64,000 bases of DNA, taken from Lewinellaceae bacterium (lineage in GTDB: Bacteria; Bacteroidota; Bacteroidia; Chitinophagales; Saprospiraceae). The DNA lies in contig JADJWX010000024.1 of the NCBI GenBank assembly GCA_016716135.1, positions 1 through 64,000 on the forward strand. Direction: 5' to 3'. Both the position numbers and the translations under genes were made by a program. The stretch's first letter is position 1; the number at the start of each line of letters is the position of its first letter. Below are positions 57,892 through 64,000 of the stretch, in pieces. The notes below the pieces were generated by a model. That model ran no database searches, had not been told where the DNA came from, and saw only the letters and a program-made list of their open reading frames with translations.

Positions 57892-59676
57892 TCAAATTCG
57901 GGTTTCTGCCCGCGCCCATGCCTTCTCCGCATCCGTCAAATACCGCCCGATTTTGCGCAGCACCAAGCCATTGTACGCGCGCAGCCAACGGAGTTCTTCC
58001 TTCGTCAGCAGTTTTTTGTCCACCAGATTGGTGAAAATCGGCGCAATGGTAAGCGTCTCAAAAGCAAGAAATTCGCCGAACTCCGTTTTTTCATCCGCAA
58101 CACAAAGCACCAGGTTCTCGATCCGAACCCCGTGTTTTCCGGTGCGGTAAATCCCCGGCTCTACGGAAGTGATCATCCCGGGTTGCAGCGCAGCATTCAC
58201 CGTCCCCGCCGGGCTGATGCCTTGCGGACCTTCGTGCACATTCAGGAAATAGCCGACGCCGTGGCCGGTGCCGTGGCCGAAATTGATGCCCCGCATCCAT
58301 TGCGGATGCCGGGCAAAGGCGTCGATCTGATAACCCCGCGTGCCTTTCGGAAAACGCAGCATGCTGACGCCGATCATGCCTTTGAGCACCAGCGTGTAGT
58401 CTTCAATTTCCTCGGCTGTGATCTTGCCCAGCGAAATGACCCGGGTAGTATCGGTAGTGCCGCCGAAATACTGGCCGCCGGAGTCGAGCAGGTACAGGCC
58501 TTCGGGTTTGAGTTCAACATTGCTTTCATCGGTGGCGCTGTAATGCGGCAGGGCGGCATGCGGGCCGTAGGCGGAAATGGTGCCGAAACTCTCGCCGATA
58601 CAGTCCTGCTGTTCCAGGCGGAGTTGGTGGAGTTTGGCCTGGGCATCCAGTTCGGTGACTTTTTGCTTGCCCACCGTTTGCGTCAGCCAGTAAAAAAATT
58701 TGGTCAGCGCGACGCCGTCTTTCGCCATGGTTTGGCGGGTGTGCGCAGCCTCCTTGGCTGTTTTGCAGGCTTTGAGCACGGTAGTTACGTTGGTGCCTTC
58801 CAGCACTTTCAGCCCTTCGGGAAATGCGCCGGGCAGGTTTTGACTGATCCGCTTGGGGTCGATCAGCACGGATGCGCGCGCCGGGAGTTTGCCCAGATAG
58901 TCCGTAATTGCTTCGTAGGGAAGCACCCGTATCCCATCGCGAGTGAGTTTTCCTCGGATGGCATCCGGCATTTTGGCCTGGTCGATGAACAGTGCCGCTT
59001 CTTTGGGCCCGACCACGGCATGTGCGACAAACAAGGGGTTGTAGGGCACATCGCGGCCGCGCAGGTTGAGCATCCAGGCAATGTCGTCGAGGGTGGAGAT
59101 GACGGTGTAGCCGGATTTTTGCGCTGCCAGTTTTTCGCGGATTTGCGCCAGTTTTTCTTTACGCGTAGCGCCGGCAAATTTGGCCGGATGCTCGTACACG
59201 GGTTCCTGGGGCAGTGCCGGCCGGTCGGTCCACAGGGGCGCTACCAGGTCGATGTGCGGATTGAGGCGAATGCCGTGGGGTTTGGTGCCGGCTTCCAGTA
59301 TTTGGTACCAGCCGCGGGAGAGCAGGCTGCCATCGAGGCCAACGGTGGCGCCTTCGGGCAGCCGGTCGGCCAGCCAGTCGACAAACTCAGCCGTGTGCGG
59401 TATGGTCAGTTTCATCAGTTCGATACCACTGCCGGCCAGCTGTTGCTCGGCCTGGATGAAGTAGCGGCTGTCGGTCCAGAGCCCGGCAAAATCGGCCGTG
59501 AGCACCAGCGTACCGGCCGAGCCGGTAAAGCCCGAAGCCCAGTGCAGGACGCGCCAGTGTTCGGGCAGGTATTCGCTCATGTGCGGGTCGGTGACGGGGA
59601 TAACGTAGGCGGCCAGGCCACGGGCGGTCAGGGCGCGGCGCAGGGCGGTGATGTTGTGCTTGGGTGGGTTCGACAT
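57892..59676 (-). CDS. Xaa-Pro aminopeptidase, long aminopeptidase P type
   Basis: The 594-residue protein starts MSNPPKHNITALRRALTARG. Two creatinase-like N-terminal domains (1-310) are followed by a pita-bread metallopeptidase core with the five metal ligands: the first Asp in LLDSGGQYFGGTTD, the second in TDTTRV, His in FGHGTGHGVGYFLNVHEGP, Glu in SVEPGIYRTG and Glu in VRIENLVLC. The three-domain length matches the eukaryote-like aminopeptidase P rather than the shorter PepP or PepQ. It removes an N-terminal residue preceding proline. No signal peptide is seen, so it acts in the cytoplasm. Confidence 0.94.
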   Translation of the reverse strand: MSNPPKHNITALRRALTARGLAAYVIPVTDPHMSEYLPEHWRVLHWASGFTGSAGTLVLTADFAGLWTDSRYFIQAEQQLAGSGIELMKLTIPHTAEFVDWLADRLPEGATVGLDGSLLSRGWYQILEAGTKPHGIRLNPHIDLVAPLWTDRPALPQEPVYEHPAKFAGATRKEKLAQIREKLAAQKSGYTVISTLDDIAWMLNLRGRDVPYNPLFVAHAVVGPKEAALFIDQAKMPDAIRGKLTRDGIRVLPYEAITDYLGKLPARASVLIDPKRISQNLPGAFPEGLKVLEGTNVTTVLKACKTAKEAAHTRQTMAKDGVALTKFFYWLTQTVGKQKVTELDAQAKLHQLRLEQQDCIGESFGTISAYGPHAALPHYSATDESNVELKPEGLYLLDSGGQYFGGTTDTTRVISLGKITAEEIEDYTLVLKGMIGVSMLRFPKGTRGYQIDAFARHPQWMRGINFGHGTGHGVGYFLNVHEGPQGISPAGTVNAALQPGMITSVEPGIYRTGKHGVRIENLVLCVADEKTEFGEFLAFETLTIAPIFTNLVDKKLLTKEELRWLRAYNGLVLRKIGRYLTDAEKAWARAETRI

Positions 59677-59685
59677 GGTGGGTGG

Positions 59686-60300
59686 TTAAATTTTGATCCC
59701 TTGCTTTTTCAGTTGCTCTTCCAGGTTGAATGTAGCGCCATTGCCAATTTCCACCGTTCCGCGCCATTCCAGTGTTTGCCAGGGGCGATCCGGCTCTGCC
59801 AGCAAAATGCTTTTTACCGAAGTAAAAATCCAGATAACCCGTTTCGTGCCAAATGCCAGGAGACGGCGTGTTTTTTTGGTCACATATTCCATGTCGCCCA
59901 TATCTTCCGTATCGGCTTCGATGTCAACTTCGATATGAACCTGGGCCGGCACTTTGGCATAGTGTTGATTAATGTCTTCCGGGCGCAATATTTTTTTGTC
60001 AAAAATCAAAATGTCGCCGGCCAGATTGATGCGTTTGCTCAGGTGCAAGCCGGGTTCATTGGTCAGGATAAAATAGTCGTTGTCGTCATAATGTTGAAAA
60101 ATAAGCCGCAACAAAATGGACAGGATCGCGCTTTGGAGGGTGCTGGCAGGCATAATTTCTTCCAGGGTTTTGGTTCCGTTCAATACCTGGCGGTAGCCCT
60201 TTCGGTAGATGGGTTTTCCGTCCAGAATTTCATAAATGAGCGCTTCTGGAAGGGACTTGGAGCGGCTGCGCCGGGGTGGTTGATCAAAAAGCATTTCCAT
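59686..60300 (-). CDS. Uma2 (DUF820) family protein
   Basis: The start at ATG 60300 (MEMLFDQPPRRSRSKSLPEA) is chosen; an in-frame ATG two codons later is equally possible, and sequence further upstream belongs to the divergent gene. The product has 204 residues. It has the Uma2-type restriction-like fold: LPEALIYEILDGKPIYRKGY, LQSAILSILLRLIF, GLHLSKRINLAGDILIFDKK, VPAQVHIEVDIEAD and TKRVIWIFTSVKS. The usual PD-(D/E)xK pattern is partly kept (D in AGDILIF, E in HIEVDI). The function of the family is unknown despite the nuclease-like fold. It lies 9 bases after the aminopeptidase stop, in the opposite order of transcription flow. Confidence 0.8.
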   Translation of the reverse strand: MEMLFDQPPRRSRSKSLPEALIYEILDGKPIYRKGYRQVLNGTKTLEEIMPASTLQSAILSILLRLIFQHYDDNDYFILTNEPGLHLSKRINLAGDILIFDKKILRPEDINQHYAKVPAQVHIEVDIEADTEDMGDMEYVTKKTRRLLAFGTKRVIWIFTSVKSILLAEPDRPWQTLEWRGTVEIGNGATFNLEEQLKKQGIKI

Positions 60301-60449
60301 GCTGAAATTTTTTTTGCAAGTTAGCGGTTTTTGACCGCTTTGATGAGGTTTTCGATAAAGCCAGGCCCTCTTACACCGGTTTCGACCGGAAAACCAAGTT
60401 GAGCGACTACATTTGGACCACAACTTTTTATCCTAATTTCTCCGGATTT

Positions 60450-61763
60450 ATGAAAAAAACAACGCTTGCCACCACCCTGCTCTTCCTCGCGATTTCCCTG
60501 GCCGCGCAAACCGACGACGTTGCACGCCTCGAACGCGCATTGTTCAACCTCCCCGATGTGTCGTTTAAACGCCTCGACGATCTGAACGGCCATCCGCAAT
60601 ATGACTTGCGCGTGCGCCAACCGCTCGACCATAAAAATCCCGCACAAGGCTATTTTTACCAGCAGGTACGCCTCACGCACCACGGCTTCGACCGGCCTGC
60701 GGTGATGAATACGCAGGGCTACTACCTGAACCTGGGCAAAAACGAGATCGAGGCCATACTCGACGCCAACTACCTCAACATCGAGCACCGTTTTTTCGGC
60801 CCCTCCACCCCCGATTCGCTCCAATGGCAGTACCTCACACTCGAACAGGTGACCGCCGACTTGCACCACATCAATCAACTTTTCCGGCAGGTGTACGAAG
60901 GGCCCTGGGTGAGCACGGGCATCAGCAAGGGCGGTCAGACGACAATCTTTTACCGGTATTTCTACCCCGATGACGTGGCGGTGTCCATCCCCTACGTGGC
61001 GCCCTTCAACAAAGGCCTGGAAGATACCCGCATCTACACCTTCCTCGACACGGTGGGTACGGCGGAGTGCCGGAAAAAAATTCAGGACTTCCAGATTTAT
61101 ATACTTCAAAACCGCGAAAAAGTGCTGGACAAACTCAAGTGGTTTTCCAACGGCGCCAAACTGAAATACGAGTACCTGGGCTCCCTGGAAAAGGCCTTTG
61201 AGTACACCGTGCTGGAATATTCCTTTTCGTTTTGGCAATGGGGCGGAAAATGCGAAGACATCCCGGCGCCCGGCAGCGACCTGGACGCTGCTGTGGAGCA
61301 TTTCCTGAAAATCTCCGATCTCGGTTTTTTCTCCGACCGCGACATCACGCACTACGCTACGCACTACTACCAGGCCGGGACGCAAATGGGTTACTACGGC
61401 TACAATATCGAACCCTTCAAAAAATACCTGACCCAGTTCAAGCAAAATCCTTCGGCGGTGTTCATGCCAAAAGACGCCAATCCGCCGCCCTACGACAACA
61501 GCCTCAACGAAAAAGCAGACCGCTGGCTGCAAACCCGGGGCAACAACATCCTCTACATTTACGGTGCGGCCGATACCTGGTCGGCCGACCGGATCACGCC
61601 TTCCGATAAGGTGAATTCAAAAAGTTACATCCTGGGAGGGAAAGACCACGGGCAGGCGCGCATCCGGAACATGAGTCCGGCTATGCAGGCAGATTTTGCT
61701 GCAAAACTGCGGGAATGGCTTGGCGGTGCGGCAGTGGACATGGAGGCCCTGAAGGCGAAGTGA
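60450..61763 (+). CDS. Secreted S37-type peptidase (prolyl tripeptidyl family)
   Basis: The ATG at 60450 starts a signal peptide (MKKTTLATTLLFLAISLAAQ), giving a 437-residue precursor. The nucleophile motif GISKGGQTT fits the alpha/beta-hydrolase elbow GxSxG. EHRFFGPSTPDSLQW, DLHHINQLFRQVYEGPWVST and the C-terminal YIYGAADTWSADRI (acid) and GGKDHGQARI (His) complete a triad in the order expected for the S28/S37 family. These exported enzymes cut short peptides from the N-terminus, often at proline. It is convergent with obg by 18 bases. Confidence 0.85.
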   Translation: MKKTTLATTLLFLAISLAAQTDDVARLERALFNLPDVSFKRLDDLNGHPQYDLRVRQPLDHKNPAQGYFYQQVRLTHHGFDRPAVMNTQGYYLNLGKNEIEAILDANYLNIEHRFFGPSTPDSLQWQYLTLEQVTADLHHINQLFRQVYEGPWVSTGISKGGQTTIFYRYFYPDDVAVSIPYVAPFNKGLEDTRIYTFLDTVGTAECRKKIQDFQIYILQNREKVLDKLKWFSNGAKLKYEYLGSLEKAFEYTVLEYSFSFWQWGGKCEDIPAPGSDLDAAVEHFLKISDLGFFSDRDITHYATHYYQAGTQMGYYGYNIEPFKKYLTQFKQNPSAVFMPKDANPPPYDNSLNEKADRWLQTRGNNILYIYGAADTWSADRITPSDKVNSKSYILGGKDHGQARIRNMSPAMQADFAAKLREWLGGAAVDMEALKAK

Positions 61764-61781
61764 TCGCCGGATCAGAAAAAA

Positions 61782-62786
61782 TCACACCAGCTCTGCGTTC
61801 ATTGCCGTCCAGAGCATATCCTTCAACTGCTGGATATTTTTTCCGGTAATCGCAGAAATAAAAATGGCCGGCACGCCGGGCGGCAGGGTTTCGCGCAGCA
61901 TGGCTTCCAGGTCGGCGTCGATGAGGTCGGCCTTGCTGATGGCCAGCATGCGGGGCTTATCGAGCAGTTCGGGACTGAACTCCTGCAGTTCGTTGAACAG
62001 GATATCGTATTCCTCGTGCAAAGCCCGGTCGGTGTCGGCCGGGATCATGAACAGCAGCACGCTGTTGCGCTCGATGTGGCGCAGGAACCGGTGCCCCAGG
62101 CCGCGGCCTTCATGCGCCCCCTCGATGATGCCGGGGATATCGGCCATAATGAACGACTTTCCCGGCCGTGCCTCCACGATGCCGAGTTGCGGCACCAGCG
62201 TGGTGAAGGGGTAGTCGCCGATTTTGGGTTTGGCGGCACTGACGGCGCTGAGCAGGGTGCTTTTGCCGGCATTGGGGAACCCGACCAGGCCGACATCGGC
62301 CAGTACCTTGAGTTCCAGTATTATCCACCGTTCTTCGCCCATTTCGCCGGGTTGGGCATGGGTGGGCGTCTGGTGGGTTGCCGATTTGAAAAAATTATTG
62401 CCCTTGCCGCCCCGGCCGCCGGTCAGCAGGATTTTCTTGTCGCCGCGTTCCAGGATTTCCAGTAATACCTCGCCGGTTTCGGCGTCTTTGGCTACCGTAC
62501 CCAACGGCACTTTGATCACAATGTCGCCGCCATCGGAGCCTGTTTTGAGGCCGCCTTTGCCGGGATTGCCGTTTTTGGCAAAAATGTGCTTGGTGTATTT
62601 CAGGTCCAGCAGCGTCCATTCGTTGTGGTCCGCTTTCAGAATAATATGGCCACCCCGGCCGCCGTCGCCGCCGTCGGGGCCGCCTTTGGGCACGCCCGGG
62701 CCGCGGTAGAAATGCACACTGCCCGCTCCGCCTTTACCGGAGCGAAACAGGATTTTTACGTAGTCGACGAAGTTTTGTTCGGCCAT
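61782..62786 (-). CDS. obg: GTPase Obg/CgtA
   Basis: The 334-residue protein starts MAEQNFVDYVKILFRSGKGG. The glycine-rich Obg domain (1-158, with GGPDGGDGGRGGHIIL and GNPGKGGLKTGSDGGD) is followed by the G domain, with G1 G169-FPNAGKS-176, the switch region DYPFTTLVPQLG, G3 DIPGIIEGAHEG and G4 SKAD. There is no C-terminal OCT extension. It is an essential GTPase of 50S ribosome assembly and stress signalling. The gene stands alone in its direction, with a 357-base gap upstream. Confidence 0.97.
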   Translation of the reverse strand: MAEQNFVDYVKILFRSGKGGAGSVHFYRGPGVPKGGPDGGDGGRGGHIILKADHNEWTLLDLKYTKHIFAKNGNPGKGGLKTGSDGGDIVIKVPLGTVAKDAETGEVLLEILERGDKKILLTGGRGGKGNNFFKSATHQTPTHAQPGEMGEERWIILELKVLADVGLVGFPNAGKSTLLSAVSAAKPKIGDYPFTTLVPQLGIVEARPGKSFIMADIPGIIEGAHEGRGLGHRFLRHIERNSVLLFMIPADTDRALHEEYDILFNELQEFSPELLDKPRMLAISKADLIDADLEAMLRETLPPGVPAIFISAITGKNIQQLKDMLWTAMNAELV

Positions 62787-63143
62787 GTTTTGTTGTTGTT
62801 GGTTTTTTGCCTTTGGTTGTTGGTTGTTCCCGGCAGCGGAAATTTATTGGTTTCTCGTAAGCCAAAATTTACGCAGCTCAGGGTGCAGCCAATGGCTAAC
62901 AGCCAATAGCCAAGGGCTATCAGCCGGCAAAGGTAGGCATTCGATGCCTGAACTGGTTGTTAGGTAAATTCACATCGGCCGGTAAGCCCAGTTGGAGACG
63001 ACGAACTGAATGCGTTGGATGATGCGTGGTATAAATTTTAGCGCCTTACACGCTTGGGAATATTGTAAGCAAGCCGTTTCCACGGTCAGGCACGCTGAAA
63101 AACCTCGTTGAAGAAACGGCTTGCTTTAATGTAGTCAAATCTC
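62787..63143. other. Gap upstream of obg
   Basis: It contains stuttering word sequence (GGCTAACAGCCAATAGCC, 62893-62910) and the 14-bp inverted repeat at 63067-63126. I see no gene and no clear obg promoter in it. Confidence 0.5.
63067..63126 (-). repeat. 14-bp inverted repeat, possible terminator of the T9SS gene
   Basis: AAGCAAGCCGTTTC (63067-63080) pairs perfectly with 63113-63126. It lies 18 bases after the stop of the partial T9SS protein gene, and a long loop of 32 bases separates the arms. Confidence 0.5.
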
Positions 63144-64000
63144 TCACAACTTAACCCAGCGCAAAGCCTGCACGTCCCTCCCATCTGTAAGCGTCAGTAA
63201 ATACGTGCCGGCAGGCAAATGCCCTACCGGGAAAAGTATCTGGGTTTCTCCCGGAGCGGTTTCGAAGGATCGGGCCTCCAGTGGTTTGCCTTGCATGTCG
63301 GTCAGGAGTAGTTGAACGTCCAGGCCGCTTTTTTCGGTGAAAATCGTTGCGCGCAGTTGATCGGCAACCGGGTTCGGTCCGGTAAGTTGTATGGAAACGC
63401 CGCTTAGTTGTTCGGAGGGCTCCGGTGCAGCGGTCGTCAGGTTATCGATAAAATTCGCCGATTTGACCACGCCAAGATCGCTGATAATGGTATCGATACC
63501 CGGCAGGATCGTATGCGAAACCGTGTGCGTGTAGTACACTGAAGCAAGTGGGCCCGGCGTATTGGGCGCCATCCAGTTGTAGGTGGTAATGTCGGTGTAA
63601 TTGATGATCATGGTGCCGAAAAAATTGGTGGAGTCCACCTGCATGGAAATGGATTTCAGGCGTACGGCATTCGGGAAAGTGCCCGCCGGTGTGATGAGGG
63701 TTCCGTAGCCGTCGTAGGTAACCGTTCGGGAGGCCCGGCCATAGACCAACGCTCCGGTGCCTGCGTCCAAAATGGACGTGAAATTATCCTGAAAACTGCC
63801 ATTAAAAGCCAGTGGAGCATCCATCACGAGGTCCGGATCGGGATATTGCAGGTCAAACTCTGTGTTTTTTGCGCCGAGTGTGAATAATTGGTTTGATTCT
63901 TTTTGGTGGTACACATAAACCACCGGGTCCTCGTTGATTTTCGTCACAAAATTGGCTCCTGGAAAACTGGACGCATAGGGCGTATTGGCCGGGGCCAGGT
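63144..64000 (-). CDS. T9SS sorting-domain protein (5' part off window)
   Basis: The frame is open to the right edge and ends at 63144, so the N-terminal part is missing. About 285 residues are visible. LAPANTPYASSFPGANFVTK at the window edge, then a beta-rich region (YGRASRTVTYDGYGTLITPA, MIINYTDITTYNWMAPN). The last 80 residues form a type A T9SS sorting domain (IQLTGPNPVADQLRATIFTE, LLTDMQGKPLEARSFETAP, LPAGTYLLTLTDGRDVQALR). The protein is thus probably exported by type IX secretion, like the large SprB-repeat protein at 24436-28701. The function of the visible part is unknown. Confidence 0.85.
   Translation of the reverse strand, partial: LAPANTPYASSFPGANFVTKINEDPVVYVYHQKESNQLFTLGAKNTEFDLQYPDPDLVMDAPLAFNGSFQDNFTSILDAGTGALVYGRASRTVTYDGYGTLITPAGTFPNAVRLKSISMQVDSTNFFGTMIINYTDITTYNWMAPNTPGPLASVYYTHTVSHTILPGIDTIISDLGVVKSANFIDNLTTAAPEPSEQLSGVSIQLTGPNPVADQLRATIFTEKSGLDVQLLLTDMQGKPLEARSFETAPGETQILFPVGHLPAGTYLLTLTDGRDVQALRWVKL

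Noticed and set aside
58132..60324. Open frame of 730 codons on the plus strand
   Set aside because: It runs antisense to the aminopeptidase P and Uma2 genes, whose motifs are clear, and its own translation has no recognisable pattern. GC-rich codons in the true genes create such shadows.

Overview
The window reads as a chromosome segment of a Bacteroidota bacterium, most likely from the Saprospiria side of the phylum. The evidence is a type IX secretion C-terminal sorting domain on two proteins, a nine-copy SprB-type adhesin, a Bat (aerotolerance) vWA gene cluster, a DUF4293-type membrane protein, and promoter-like TTG-N(17-20)-TAnnTTTG motifs in front of several genes. GC content is moderately high in most genes. 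I see no rRNA, tRNA, CRISPR array, phage or recognisable transposase. The gene content is mostly housekeeping and envelope functions.

Layout. 1-6053: a partial MscS channel, a small secreted protein, alaS (with a frameshift) and a secreted protein with tryptophan-rich repeats. 6097-14785: an IPNS-like dioxygenase, then the Bat/MoxR cluster on the minus strand (moxR, an inserted DUF3298-like gene, DUF58, a DUF4381-like protein, batA, batB, a TPR/poly-Gln BatC-like protein). 15271-23219: aspS, a class A penicillin-binding protein, a sterol-desaturase-family protein, a 56-residue basic protein, a family 2 glycosyltransferase and a protein resembling the N-terminal part of McrB-like ATPases. 23390-32866: a secreted protein, the 1421-residue SprB-repeat T9SS protein, a short methylmalonyl-CoA mutase small subunit, the iscS-iscU-iscA operon and a DUF4293-like protein. 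33180-41838: a lipid kinase, an orphan HSDR_N nuclease-like protein, an ArnT-like transferase, a second dioxygenase, an S1C protease with a zinc ribbon, a frameshifted GSCFA protein and an SDR with an atypical active site. 41926-47723: an ECF sigma factor, a frameshifted di-haem cytochrome, a lipoprotein, and a PadR/PspC pair (the second gene frameshifted). 47774-64000: an O-antigen-ligase/TPR protein, ddl, a PaaE-like reductase, rpsT, sucA, an aldo/keto reductase, sdaA, aminopeptidase P, a Uma2-family protein, an S37 peptidase, obg and a partial T9SS protein.

Two features run across the window. First, four otherwise intact genes (alaS, GSCFA, the cytochrome, PspC) each contain one frameshift that is repaired by adding a single base to a homopolymer run. 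This looks like a sequencing or assembly artefact, though it needs checking. Second, the intergenic gaps hold an unusually rich set of inverted repeats: two 35-bp palindromes with identical arms, two related C/G-rich elements with 28-30 bp perfect arms, a 37-bp-arm element, a nested four-copy element and several others. None has a protein of its own in this window. They are the best candidates here for something not yet described.
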